Made by a program: the position numbers and the translations under genes. From the NCBI RefSeq assembly GCF_965198575.1, contig NZ_OZ240671.1, forward strand, positions 2,108,001-2,172,000: a stretch of 64,000 bases of DNA. Reading direction: 5' to 3'. This DNA comes from Lichenicola sp965198575. GTDB taxonomy: Bacteria > Pseudomonadota > Alphaproteobacteria > Acetobacterales > Acetobacteraceae. Numbering within the stretch: position 1 is the stretch's first letter; each line of letters opens with the position of its first letter. Shown here in pieces: positions 1 to 7,727 of the stretch. The notes under the pieces are model-generated. The model was not told the DNA's origin, did no database searches, and was given only the letters and a program-made list of their open reading frames with translations.

Positions 1-1
1 C

Positions 2-205
2 CGGATCGCGGCGTCCGACCCGGTGATGTGGCGCGACGTGTTCCTGAACAACCGCGAGGCGCTGCTCGAGATGCTGGCGCGCTTCACCGAGGACGCGCAG
101 GCCATGGCGCGCGCGATCCGCTGGGGCGACGAGGCGTTCATCGTCGACCGGATCGAGCGCGGTCGTCGCATCCGTCGCAGCCTGATCGAGATCAAGCAGG
201 CCTGA
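2..205 (+). CDS. Prephenate/arogenate dehydrogenase, C-terminal fragment (cut by window edge)
   Basis: Only the last 67 codons are present; the gene enters from the left edge. The visible tail, SDPVMWRDVFLNNREALL followed by a helical segment ending IRRSLIEIKQA, matches the C-terminal helical dimerisation domain of TyrA-type prephenate/cyclohexadienyl dehydrogenases, where a serine-aspartate-proline-X-MW stretch and an NN(R/K) helix are typical. Such enzymes oxidatively decarboxylate prephenate or arogenate in tyrosine synthesis. The NAD-binding domain lies outside the window, so substrate preference cannot be judged. It ends 11 bases before the convergent acetyltransferase gene. Confidence 0.7.
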   Translation, partial: RIAASDPVMWRDVFLNNREALLEMLARFTEDAQAMARAIRWGDEAFIVDRIERGRRIRRSLIEIKQA

Positions 206-216
206 GGGACCGCCGC

Positions 217-810
217 TCAGTCGGTGAGGGTCTCGATGCGGTCCCACACCATGGCGATCTGCGGCAGCCGGCGACCCCCGACCGACGTGGTCGACCGCAT
301 TGCGGAACGTCCGCCGAGGCGTTCGTAGAACCAGCGGCTCGGGTTGTCGGCCAGGACCCACAGGAACAGCGAGCGGCAGGACAACTCGGACAAGCGGCGG
401 GCCGATTCGCGCAGCAGCGAGCGGCCGATGCCGCGGTCGCGCCAGTCATCGAGCACGTAGAGCGTCTCGACCTCGCCGTCGGCAAGCCTGGGGCCTGGCC
501 GGCTCCGGGAGGCTGTGGCGAAGCCGACCACCTGGGCGGGTGCGTCATCAGGTCCGGTGCCGGTGGTCCGCGCTACCAGGACGCCCGCACCGCCGCGGAT
601 GGCGGCTTCGTAGCGCGCAGCGAGCGCGGCCCGGGACAGGCCGGCCAGGGTGTGGTCGGGGACCACGCCGGGATAGGCCGTTCGCCACACCGCCACGTGC
701 ACGGCGGCAATGCCGGCGGCGTCCTCCGGCCTCGCCCGCCCGACCGATACGGCCGGACTATCGACATCGTCATGATCCACGCCTGCCGACATGGGGGTGT
801 TGGTCGCCAT
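217..810 (-). CDS. GNAT-family N-acetyltransferase
   Basis: A 197-residue protein with the GNAT fold. The segment VETLYVLDDWRDRGIGRSLL is the acetyl-CoA pyrophosphate-binding motif A (R/Q-x-x-G-x-G/A, here RDRGIG), followed by the alpha-helix of motif A and by a C-terminal WFYERLGG motif typical of the last GNAT strands. An early AVWRTAYPGVVP segment resembles the substrate-side N-terminal helix of many small-molecule GNATs. The acceptor is unknown. I chose the ATG at 810; a GTG at 837 in the same frame would add nine residues, and neither start has a strong ribosome site. It is convergent with the tyrosine-pathway gene and appears to be a single-gene unit. Confidence 0.8.
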   Translation of the reverse strand: MATNTPMSAGVDHDDVDSPAVSVGRARPEDAAGIAAVHVAVWRTAYPGVVPDHTLAGLSRAALAARYEAAIRGGAGVLVARTTGTGPDDAPAQVVGFATASRSRPGPRLADGEVETLYVLDDWRDRGIGRSLLRESARRLSELSCRSLFLWVLADNPSRWFYERLGGRSAMRSTTSVGGRRLPQIAMVWDRIETLTD

Positions 811-918
811 CCGCCAGTCGGTGGCGGTGTCGGGCACATTTTGACGCAGGCTGGTTATAGAGCGACCGCTGCCTCGGCATCGACGAGGATGGTCGAGGTG
901 CTGCGTGATCGCGGTGGT

Positions 919-1558
919 TCAGGGCGTCAAAGCGGCGATGATGTCTGCGCCAAGCTGCCGTGTGTTCTGTGTGCCGCCGTTGCCGTTCAGCCGTGAGATC
1001 CCGAGCGCGATTGCAAGCTCCCGAAGAACCGGTTTTGCCTTTGACACGCGGACGCCGTTCACCTCGACGATGACGGTTCCATTCTCGAGCTGCTTGATCT
1101 GCCGGTGCTCCATGACCGCTTCGGCGACGACGCGCAGATGGCCGAGCTCTGGCGGTTCCGATGATCGTTTGCCGACACCGTAGCGGTAGCCCTCCGGCGT
1201 CTCCTGGCACCGAGCCAGGATATCGCCGACTGGTCCGTCCGCGACCTCCTCGATGGAGGCTTCTCCTTCGTCGATATCGATCCGCAGGATCACGATCCGG
1301 TCCGCCTCGCTGATGGTGCTCCGGCGAAAGTTGACATGGCCCGAACTCGTGATGGTCTTGACCGAGATGTGCTGACCATCTGCCCACGGGTGATCATCGC
1401 CGTGTAGAGTTCACCGATGCGGCCCGTCAGGTGCCGCAGCTCCGCGGGATGACGCCCCAACCGAGTTCCTTCTCGAACCACGCCAGCGCCTCCGCAAGCG
1501 AACGGATGATCTGCACCTGGGAGAGCGATGCAGGGCGGGTGATTTCGGAGGATGGCAC
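919..1558 (-). pseudogene. Decayed conserved hypothetical gene (frameshift plus internal deletion)
   Basis: Three overlapping frames on the minus strand read as one protein. From a GTG at 1558 one frame gives SLSQVQIIRSLAEALAWFEK then ELGWG. The next frame continues near 1450 with PAELRHLTGRIGELYTAMIT then RGQM. From about 1378 a third frame gives DGQHISVKTITSSGHVNFRR and then stays open to 919 (ending RLNGNGGTQNTRQLGADIIA, ALTP). I recall intact relatives of about 200-220 residues with these blocks in this order and a short segment between RGQM and ISVKT, which is missing here. I do not assert a family number or function. The last 125 codons alone would start at a GTG at 1293 but would lack the conserved N-terminal half. 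Confidence 0.65.
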
Positions 1559-1594
1559 AGGGTGATCCGGTCACATGGGAAGACCATAAGGGGC

Positions 1595-1972
1595 ATGCCG
1601 AGGCGCCAGAAGCCCGATCGACGAGGCCAATGGCTGCCCGTCGGGATCCTGGTGCTGGGGAGCCCGGTCCTGGCCGGCCTCGCCGCACCTGCATGGGCCG
1701 ATGCCGACGATCGACTGGTCGGCAAGGTGAGTGCAGCCATCATGCACAACCATCTCGGAACGCGACCGGCCTGCCTGCAATACTTCGTCACGCGGAACAG
1801 CGATCCCGGGATCGATCGGGTCGATGTGTCTGCCAGGCACGACAGAGCCTGCGGCGGCGACCCCCAGGTCGATGAGCACCTGTTCTCGGTCTATGTCGAC
1901 CAGACAACCCACCAGATGGCGAGCGATGCCGCCGACCCGGTGAATGGCACCCTCAAGGCGCTGCCCCCGTAA
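1595..1972 (+). CDS. Small secreted protein of unknown function
   Basis: A 125-residue protein with a convincing signal peptide: a basic start (MPRRQKPDRRGQW), a hydrophobic core (LPVGILVLGSPVLAGLA) and a cleavage-like APAWA just before DADDRL. The mature part is about 90 residues with two cysteines (in PACLQY and DRACGG) that could form a disulfide, ending in VNGTLKALPP. I do not recognise a family. The ATG at 1595 is chosen because it places the basic residues directly before the hydrophobic core; an upstream TTG or ATG would only add a non-signal extension. It is divergent from the decayed gene and convergent with the small membrane protein ending at 2023. Confidence 0.55.
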   Translation: MPRRQKPDRRGQWLPVGILVLGSPVLAGLAAPAWADADDRLVGKVSAAIMHNHLGTRPACLQYFVTRNSDPGIDRVDVSARHDRACGGDPQVDEHLFSVYVDQTTHQMASDAADPVNGTLKALPP

Positions 1973-2022
1973 TCAGCGCTGTTCCGCGCGACCACCCTTG
2001 AACAGCCGGCGGGACCGGCGCG

Positions 2023-2169
2023 TCAGATGATGCTGGTCCAGCTCCGATCGCCGTCGCCGAGTTCGAGCTCTTCCTCGACCTGCGCATCGAGGCGGAAGAT
2101 CAGCAGGGCAAAGACGACGCCGAGCGCTGCGACGCCGGCGACGATCCCGGCAATGATCCACAATGACAT
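2023..2169 (-). CDS. Small single-pass membrane protein
   Basis: A 48-residue protein: MSLWIIAGIVAGVAALGVVF, then ALLIFRLDAQVEEELELGDG and RSWTSII. One N-terminal hydrophobic helix of about 23 residues is followed by an acidic tail, so it is probably anchored in the inner membrane with a short charged domain. A good ribosome site (AGGAG) lies 8 bases before the ATG, which is why I treat this as a real gene rather than part of a longer reading frame. Function unknown. It is convergent with the secreted protein ending at 1972. Confidence 0.55.
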   Translation of the reverse strand: MSLWIIAGIVAGVAALGVVFALLIFRLDAQVEEELELGDGDRSWTSII

Positions 2170-2296
2170 GATTGGCACTCCTGCCCGCCGGACGTTGAGC
2201 AGGAAGGATATGACCAGGCGTGTGGCAGGGGCCCGTCTCGTCGGGGCTCGTTCTGTAGCGAAGTGCGATCGCGGGGTTACGTGCGGGTCGGGGGCT

Positions 2297-2584
2297 CTAC
2301 ATCCGGCATTTCTGCTGCAGGTAGCGCGCCGGATCGACCCCGCCGATATTGAGCGCGTTCGGGCCGAAGGTGTCGCCGCCGAGATCGTCGCGGATGGTGC
2401 CGACAGCGAAGATCGCGCCGCTCCGGCCGATATAGACTCCATCCGCTACCCGCGCGAAATCGCCGCAATCGACGATCACATCTCCCGGACTTGCCTGGAG
2501 CGTCGCCGGCGTGACCGCTGCCGCCGGATGTTTCGCCGGCGTCACCAGTGCGAGGGCGATCAGACCCGATTGAAACCAGCTCAT
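2297..2584 (-). CDS. Small exported protein of unknown function
   Basis: A 95-residue protein beginning MSWFQSGLIALALVTPAKHP, with a short hydrophobic stretch that may be a signal peptide or anchor. The body VTPATLQASPGDVIVDCGDF then ARVADGVYIGRSGAIFAVG looks like a compact beta-rich domain, and the protein ends RYLQQKCRM. Two cysteines, one mid-protein and one near the C-terminus, could pair in the periplasm. A purine-rich AGAGGGA sits before the ATG. I do not recognise the family. The neighbouring genes at 1595 and 2798 are also small exported proteins. Confidence 0.5.
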   Translation of the reverse strand: MSWFQSGLIALALVTPAKHPAAAVTPATLQASPGDVIVDCGDFARVADGVYIGRSGAIFAVGTIRDDLGGDTFGPNALNIGGVDPARYLQQKCRM

Positions 2585-2797
2585 GTGTCCCTCTGACGCG
2601 CGGTCGTCGCGGATCACGCCGCGTCGTGAGCATTCGACGCCCGGCCTGTGGCGGGATCGAGCCGGGCTGAATGCGAAATGTATCTCTGGAAGGTTAAGGC
2701 CGGCTTAACCGGCGAGGCGCCCGGCCGTCGGAATTGGATATGGGAAGCATGTAGCCAAACGCCACCCTGAGCGCGCAACCTCGGCTCCGGAGGCAAC

Positions 2798-2944
2798 ATG
2801 ACCAAGACGATGACGACGATCCTGACCCTCGCCTGCCTGATGGCTCTCGGAGCCTGCCAGCAGAGCGGGACCGCGCCGCCGAGCGGTTCCTACGCGCAAC
2901 AACCCGGTGTCGGCATCGGCGAACCCGGAAGCGGCGCACCCTGA
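2798..2944 (+). CDS. Small lipoprotein
   Basis: A 48-residue protein, MTKTMTTILTLACLMALGAC then QQSGTAPPSGSYAQQPGV and a glycine/proline-rich end. The basic start, hydrophobic core and lipobox (LGAC) indicate export and lipidation at Cys20, leaving a mature peptide of only about 29 residues. A GGAGG ribosome site lies 6 bases before the ATG. It looks like the small entericidin-like or surface lipoproteins that many Gram-negative bacteria carry, but the mature sequence gives no specific function. Confidence 0.6.
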   Translation: MTKTMTTILTLACLMALGACQQSGTAPPSGSYAQQPGVGIGEPGSGAP

Positions 2945-3039
2945 GCCTGGTCGGCGCGGACCCTGAGCGGCCGGGGGTCGTCGATGCCCAGATCGTCGAG
3001 CTCGAACTGACGGGTGTCCTGATCCGGCTCAAGCTCCGG

Positions 3040-3144
3040 GTGAGCCTGACCCCGAAGGGGCTGTGGGCGATCGGGGGAATGGTGGGCGCGATCCTGCTTT
3101 CGACCGCGGTGATCGTCCGGATGGCGGATCCCGGAGGCAAGTGA
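3040..3144 (+). CDS. Possible 34-residue membrane peptide
   Basis: From a GTG the frame reads VSLTPKGLWAIGGMVGAILL then STAVIVRMADPGGK, with one hydrophobic segment. The same frame stays open upstream to about 2945 with protein-like composition (AQIVELELTGVLIRLKLR) but offers no ATG or GTG there, so the start is unresolved. It ends three bases before a strong hairpin at 3147, which supports the idea that a transcript from the lipoprotein gene runs through this region. It may be a real small gene or chance. Confidence 0.3.
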   Translation: MSLTPKGLWAIGGMVGAILLSTAVIVRMADPGGK

Positions 3145-3146
3145 CG

Positions 3147-3181
3147 ATCCGGGCCGGAAGCGTGGAGCTTCCGGCCCGGAT
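3147..3181. terminator. Perfect 15-bp hairpin between convergent genes
   Basis: ATCCGGGCCGGAAGC (3147-3161), a five-base loop GTGGA, and the exact reverse complement at 3167-3181. It sits between the end of the plus-strand small genes (3144) and the stop of the minus-strand protease gene (3195). There is no long T run on either side, so it may act as a bidirectional or factor-assisted terminator or protect 3' ends. The structure is plainly visible; the role is inferred from position. Confidence 0.6.
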
Positions 3182-3194
3182 GGCCGTCAAAGGA

Positions 3195-5402
3195 TCAGGG
3201 GATCGCCAGGCGCGGGAGATACGGTACGCCCAGGCCGGTGACGTCGTTGTAGCCCGGGGTGACGAAGTTGAAGACGTCGTCGATGCCCTCGCAGATCGCT
3301 GTCGAGCACACCTCGAGCGGGAACGGCGTGGTGGTGATCACCTCCGGCACCGAGTTGATCGTCACCACCCTGACCAGGCTCGAGCTGGTGACGTAGCCGC
3401 GCAGCACGGCCGTGGGTGTCGTCGGCGCGATGATCTGGTTGATGCCGGCGCTGTTGGTGGTTTTGCCGACCTTGGAGCCATACAACCAGGGATTGGCAAA
3501 CCCGACCATCGGCCTGGCAAGCAGTCCATGGACCTCGTTGACGGTCGCCATGACGCCGGCCATCAGCGGCGAGGCCAGGCTGGTGCCACCCTCGGCGATC
3601 TCGCAATACTCGGTGGTGGCGCTCTCCTTGGTGCAGCCGATGTCGCTGTGGCCGTCACCGGCGATCGTGTAGGTCTCGCCATAGAGATAGCCGGTGTACG
3701 GGTCCGCGTCGGCGGAGATATCCGGGCTTACCCGGCGGGACGAGAGCGGCACGCTGTAGCCGTTCGCTTCGTTCAGCGTCGTGGCGAGGGAAGCCGGCAC
3801 GACCGACGCCTGGTAGGCCGGCTGCGCTTCGAGCAGGCTGATGCCGCCGCCGCTGCCGGCATAGAAGCTGAAGTCGGCGAAGGTGAGGCCGTCCGCGGTC
3901 GTGGTGGTCAGGCCGCTGGTGGTGATCGAGGTCTTGCTGTTGACGGTGGCGTCGGCCAGGTAGTCGCGGTAGGTGCCCCAGCCATATTCGGACTTGGCGC
4001 CGTATTGGTTTTTCAGCAGCAGCGACGTGCCGCCGACGCCGGTGACGTACGGGCTGGTCGCCTCCCACGAGCCGGTGGCGACGCCGTTGAGCTGCGACAG
4101 GTCGCCATCGTCGCCGGAGCTGAACAGCATCGTGATGCCCTGCACCGCGGCTGCCATGAAGGCCTGGTCCTCCATCGCCACGTCGGACGCGGCCACGGAC
4201 TCGCCGTTGTTGCCGTAGCTGTTGGTAATGATGTCGGCACGATGGTTGTAGATCGTGTCGAGCAGGGCCGTGGTCAGGGTGGAGCCGCAGTCGCGCGCGC
4301 CGACATAGACGATGTTGGCACCAGGTGCGGAGCCGTGCACCGCCGCGACGTCGAGCGACTCTTCGGTCCACCAGCCGTACGGGCCGCAGGCCTCGCTGGC
4401 GCTGACATCGTAGATGCCGGCAGGAATGATCTGCTTGAAGTTGGCGCTGGTGAGCTGCGGAAGGTGATGGTTGGCGGCGTAGTGGTTGCCGTCCGATTGC
4501 AGCGTCGGAGAGGCGTAGGCGTCGATGATGGCGACTGTGATGCCGCGCCCGTCCAGGCCGATATTGAACGGGTTGAGCCCGTAGGCTGCCTGGATCTGCT
4601 GCGGATTGTAGCCGCAGGCGAGCCAGGGGAGCGTCTTGGTGTAGGGGCCGGGCTTGGTGCTGAGGGTGGCGTTGGCGTCGCCGAAATAGGTGCTGCAATA
4701 GGGCGACGGGGTATTCGACGCGACCGGCGGCGGCAGAACGGCCGCGGTGGCCAGCGAGGTGGTGCCGGACAGTGTCGCGGGCCTCGGCGCGGAGGCGGGT
4801 GCGAGTTGCGCGCCGGCGGTGACAGAGATGTGCTGCGGCTGCTTCAGGAACGTCGTGTCGTCGAGGCCCTCGATGAACACGATCTTGCCGGCGAGCTCAG
4901 CCGGAATGGTCGGCGCTTCCTTGTTGGCGCGCAGCGTCATGTTGCCGTAGCGATACATCTTCTGGCTGACGGCGAAGGCGTGGCCGAGTTGGCTGACGGT
5001 CGCTGTTGCAGACACGTAGGAGCCGAGCGGGCCGACCGTGATGTTGGTCATGCCGGCGCGACCGAGCATCGCCTGCACCGCCGAAACATCCGCCTCGTCG
5101 GGCGCGAAGCGGGAGCGGAACTCGGACTGGCTGAGATAATGGCCATACGCGGCGTTGCCCGGGGTCGACACGGCGGTCGCAAGGCCGCGGAGTGTCGGCA
5201 CGTTCTTCAGCGCCATGTGCACGACGATCGAGACCTGCTGCCCGGGGGAAGCGGTTCCCGTTTCGGGAGCGGTCGGCACCCAGTTGGCAACGTTGCCGGC
5301 GAGCGTTGCCGAGAAAGCCGCTGTGGCAGCCGTGCTGGCGGACAGGGCGAGGGAGGCGGCCAGACAGGCACGGCCGAGACGTGTCTTGATCGTTCGAGGC
5401 AA
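3195..5402 (-). CDS. Secreted sedolisin (S53 family) serine-carboxyl peptidase
   Basis: A 735-residue acid endopeptidase precursor. It starts with a signal peptide (RLGRACLAASLALSASTAAT, cleavage likely before residue 30-37). A prokumamolisin-type activation domain follows (about residues 50-190, with YGHYLSQSEFRSRFAP). The S53 catalytic domain comes next: Glu347/Glu348 and Asp351 in WWTEESLDVAAVHG, the oxyanion aspartate in SSGDDGD (Asp431) and the nucleophile Ser608 in EGGTSLASP. The C-terminal VTPGYNDVTGLGVP segment fits the calcium site of the family. These enzymes work at acidic pH outside the cell. The pro-domain is presumably removed autocatalytically. The gene stands alone; a GAATGTTACG motif lies about 117-126 bases upstream of the start. 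Confidence 0.93.
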   Translation of the reverse strand: MPRTIKTRLGRACLAASLALSASTAATAAFSATLAGNVANWVPTAPETGTASPGQQVSIVVHMALKNVPTLRGLATAVSTPGNAAYGHYLSQSEFRSRFAPDEADVSAVQAMLGRAGMTNITVGPLGSYVSATATVSQLGHAFAVSQKMYRYGNMTLRANKEAPTIPAELAGKIVFIEGLDDTTFLKQPQHISVTAGAQLAPASAPRPATLSGTTSLATAAVLPPPVASNTPSPYCSTYFGDANATLSTKPGPYTKTLPWLACGYNPQQIQAAYGLNPFNIGLDGRGITVAIIDAYASPTLQSDGNHYAANHHLPQLTSANFKQIIPAGIYDVSASEACGPYGWWTEESLDVAAVHGSAPGANIVYVGARDCGSTLTTALLDTIYNHRADIITNSYGNNGESVAASDVAMEDQAFMAAAVQGITMLFSSGDDGDLSQLNGVATGSWEATSPYVTGVGGTSLLLKNQYGAKSEYGWGTYRDYLADATVNSKTSITTSGLTTTTADGLTFADFSFYAGSGGGISLLEAQPAYQASVVPASLATTLNEANGYSVPLSSRRVSPDISADADPYTGYLYGETYTIAGDGHSDIGCTKESATTEYCEIAEGGTSLASPLMAGVMATVNEVHGLLARPMVGFANPWLYGSKVGKTTNSAGINQIIAPTTPTAVLRGYVTSSSLVRVVTINSVPEVITTTPFPLEVCSTAICEGIDDVFNFVTPGYNDVTGLGVPYLPRLAIP

Positions 5403-5518
5403 GGTCGATCTCCGTTTTTGCGCGACACCGCTCCAGATCCATGGATAGGCGACGGCCTGCGTCAGGAACGGAGACTCTGAGCGCGAGCTGAGACGATCCG
5501 ATGAACCGAGAACTTTTT

Positions 5519-5528
5519 CGTAACATTC
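5519..5528 (-). promoter_or_regulatory. GAATGTTACG motif upstream of the sedolisin gene
   Basis: In gene orientation the sequence GAATGTTACG occurs here and again at 29774-29783 upstream of the giant exoprotein; GAATGTTAC also occurs at 29845-29853 just upstream of the sulfotransferase gene. In DNA this GC-rich, a shared AT-rich ten-mer in upstream regions of exported-protein genes is unexpected. A regulatory role is a guess. Confidence 0.25.
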
Positions 5529-5680
5529 TCAACGTAGAACGATTACGGAACGTATCGCAAGACCATCGTTTGTGACCTGGATGTCGATCGGTACAATTTT
5601 TATGGCGGCTGGCATGGTGACCTCGGGCGCCCTACACCGGCGCTTGGCACCGTTGTCTTCGCACCCGATCAGGAGGCCCG

Positions 5681-6133
5681 ATGATCGATCTTCGCGACCA
5701 CAGGCTGAATGCCGCAGAGGTCATCCGGGCGCTCGATCTGCAGCCGCATCCGGAAGGCGGTCACTACCGCGAAACCTGGCGCGATCGGCCGGCGGACGGC
5801 GGGCGGGGTGCCGGCACTGCGATCCTGTTCCTGCTGCGCGACGATGAGCTCAGCGATTGGCATCGCGTCGACGCGGACGAGCTGTGGATCTGGCAGGCCG
5901 GCGCGCATCTGGTGCTGACGACGTCGGCGGATGGGCACGATGCCGAGGCTCGCCATCTCGGGCCCGATCTCGGCATGCGGCAATCGTTGCAGCTGCTGGT
6001 GCCGCGCGGCCATTGGCAGAGCGCGGTTTCGCTGGGGCGCTGGACGCTGGTCTCGTGCGTCGTGGCCCCGGCGTTCCGGTTCGAGGGCTTCGAATTGGCG
6101 CCACCGGACTGGCGGCCCGTGCCACGCGACTAG
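5681..6133 (+). CDS. Cupin-fold protein, DUF985 (YML079w-like)
   Basis: A 150-residue protein with the signature LQPHPEGGHYRETWRD at residues 20-35 that marks the DUF985 cupin family. The rest of the double-stranded beta-helix can be followed: TAILFLLRDDELSDWHRVDA then DELWIWQAGAHLVL, and a final WTLVSCVVAPAFRFEGFELA. Metal-type histidines are present (WHRV). The family is widespread and its reaction is not established; a sugar- or small-molecule-binding role has been proposed for relatives. A very good ribosome site (AGGAGG) precedes the ATG. The stop codon overlaps the stop of the convergent gene at 6130. Confidence 0.9.
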   Translation: MIDLRDHRLNAAEVIRALDLQPHPEGGHYRETWRDRPADGGRGAGTAILFLLRDDELSDWHRVDADELWIWQAGAHLVLTTSADGHDAEARHLGPDLGMRQSLQLLVPRGHWQSAVSLGRWTLVSCVVAPAFRFEGFELAPPDWRPVPRD

Positions 6134-6342
6134 CGTGCAACGAACATCCAGACCAGCGCGGAAAACGGCACCAAGGCGAGCACCGTGCGTCCGACCAGCG
6201 CGCTCGCGGCTTCGACCTGGGGCGTGGCGACGATCGCGCTCAACTGCCGCAGGATCACCGGCGTGCCGGCCTCCCGGCGACCGAACAGCGCAGTGTCGCT
6301 CTGGAACATGGCGTAACCGTTGTCGAAGCTGAGCGTGGTCAT
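6130..6342 (-). CDS. Small membrane-associated hypothetical protein
   Basis: A 70-residue protein: MTTLSFDNGYAMFQSDTALF then GRREAGTPVILRQLSAIV, and a hydrophobic C-terminal helix (TVLALVPFSALVWMFVAR) that probably spans or docks on the membrane. The GGGGAGA before the ATG is a good ribosome site. I do not recognise the family. It is convergent with the cupin gene with a 4-base overlap of the ends. Confidence 0.5.
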   Translation of the reverse strand: MTTLSFDNGYAMFQSDTALFGRREAGTPVILRQLSAIVATPQVEAASALVGRTVLALVPFSALVWMFVAR

Positions 6343-6701
6343 GTCTGGATCTCCCCTGTGTGGGCGCTGTTGCCCATGCCAGGAGTGATTGCAGTCGCCG
6401 TGCCAAGCTGACGTCCGGGATAAGCTATTGATCTTGCTTGGCTCATATACGACATGACGAAATACGATGGGAGCGGCGTGGCGTCGATGACCAGAAGTTG
6501 TGACTTCGTGGCATCAAGTGGTGTTCGTAACCAACTTAGTGCGCCTGGGGGCCTGCACACCGGTCATGGAGACCAAATCGGCTGCCGCTCGGCCGGGGCG
6601 GATCAGGCTCGGCGCGCGCCGCCAAAGAAGACCCTTGTCCACGATGTTGGGGCAGGCCCTGGACTGGAGGCCGGCGGTGCTTCACCCATGGTTCAGTCTC
6701 T
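6343..6701. other. 359-base intergenic stretch, no supported gene
   Basis: Upstream region of the small membrane protein and downstream region of cheB. Short open frames exist on both strands, but none has a ribosome site, recognisable motif or protein-like composition. The part around 6400-6540 is less GC-rich than its surroundings and probably contains the promoter of the gene starting at 6342. No clear terminator hairpin for the chemotaxis operon is visible. Confidence 0.5.
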
Positions 6702-7727
6702 CTAGCCTTTCACGATCTCCTCGGCGATGCGGTCCAAAGGGACTTCGATCTCCACTGCCCCGACCTCGCGCGCCACCTTCGGCATGCCGTAGATCACGCA
6801 GCTGGCCTCGCTCTGGCCAACCGTCCGGGCCCCGGCACGCCGCATCTGCAGCAGGCCGGTCGCCCCGTCCCGCCCCATGCCGGTCAGGATGATCCCCATC
6901 GCATTGGCCCCCGCCGCGTCCGCCACCGAGCCGAACAACACATCGACGGAGGGCCGATGCCCCGACACCAGTGGTCCATCGGAAACCCGACAGACATAGT
7001 GCGCGCCGGTGCGCTCCAGCGTCATATGGCGGGCACCTGGCGCGATCTGCACGTGGCCAGGCAAGACCCGCCGGCCATCGACCGCCTCGTGCACCGTCAG
7101 CGAACATTGCGAATCCAATCGCCGGGCGAAGGACGCCGTGAAGCCTGGCGGCATGTGCTGCGTGACCAGGATCGCCGGCGCCGTCGCGGGGAGGCGCATC
7201 AGCACCCGTTGCAATGCCTCCACTCCCCCTGTCGATGCCCCGATGGCGACGATCCGCGCAGCCGTGGAAAGTTTCGGATCGACCGCCAGAGGCGCCTCCA
7301 TTGCCGAGCCTGCCTGCCGCCCGCGTGGGCGCGTCGCCGCGGCCTCCTTCACCTTCGCAATGAGCTCGGCTCCAAGCTCATTCATGCCCACGCAGATATC
7401 GAGCATGGGCTTGCTCACGACATCGATCGCACCGAGTTCGAGCGCCCGGAATGCCGCGTCCGTGCCTTTCTGCGTCAATGTCGACACCACGACGACGGGC
7501 ATGGGATGCAGGGCCATCAGCTTCTCGAGGAACGCCAGGCCGTCCATGCGCGGCATCTCGATATCCAGCGTCAGGACATCGGGCATGAGTGCCTTTATCC
7601 GCTCGCGCGCGACGTAGGGATCTGCGGCACTTCCGACGACACGGATTTCTGGATCTGTCGAAAGGATCTCGGTCAGGAGTTGGCGCATCAACGCGGAGTC
7701 GTCGATGACGAGCACCTTGATTGCCAT
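6702..7727 (-). CDS. cheB: Chemotaxis response regulator methylesterase/deamidase CheB
   Basis: A 341-residue two-domain protein. The receiver domain (1-120) shows the acidic pair in VLVIDDSALMR and phospho-acceptor Asp55 in TLDIEMPRMDG. After a linker (about 125-155) the CheB catalytic domain carries Ser165 in AIGASTGGVEA, His191 in TQHMPPGF and Asp287 in GMGRDGATG, the expected catalytic triad. It removes methyl groups from receptor glutamates when phosphorylated by CheA. It is the last gene of the chemotaxis operon; its ATG overlaps the cheD stop (TGATG), suggesting translational coupling. Confidence 0.97.
   Translation of the reverse strand: MAIKVLVIDDSALMRQLLTEILSTDPEIRVVGSAADPYVARERIKALMPDVLTLDIEMPRMDGLAFLEKLMALHPMPVVVVSTLTQKGTDAAFRALELGAIDVVSKPMLDICVGMNELGAELIAKVKEAAATRPRGRQAGSAMEAPLAVDPKLSTAARIVAIGASTGGVEALQRVLMRLPATAPAILVTQHMPPGFTASFARRLDSQCSLTVHEAVDGRRVLPGHVQIAPGARHMTLERTGAHYVCRVSDGPLVSGHRPSVDVLFGSVADAAGANAMGIILTGMGRDGATGLLQMRRAGARTVGQSEASCVIYGMPKVAREVGAVEIEVPLDRIAEEIVKG

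Noticed and set aside
2005..2019. Short GCCGG/CCGGC hairpin between convergent genes
   Set aside because: Only five base pairs and no T run; expected by chance at this GC content.
3063..5480. An 805-codon plus-strand frame opposite the sedolisin gene
   Set aside because: The minus strand encodes a complete S53 peptidase with catalytic residues; the opposite frame has no recognisable motif.
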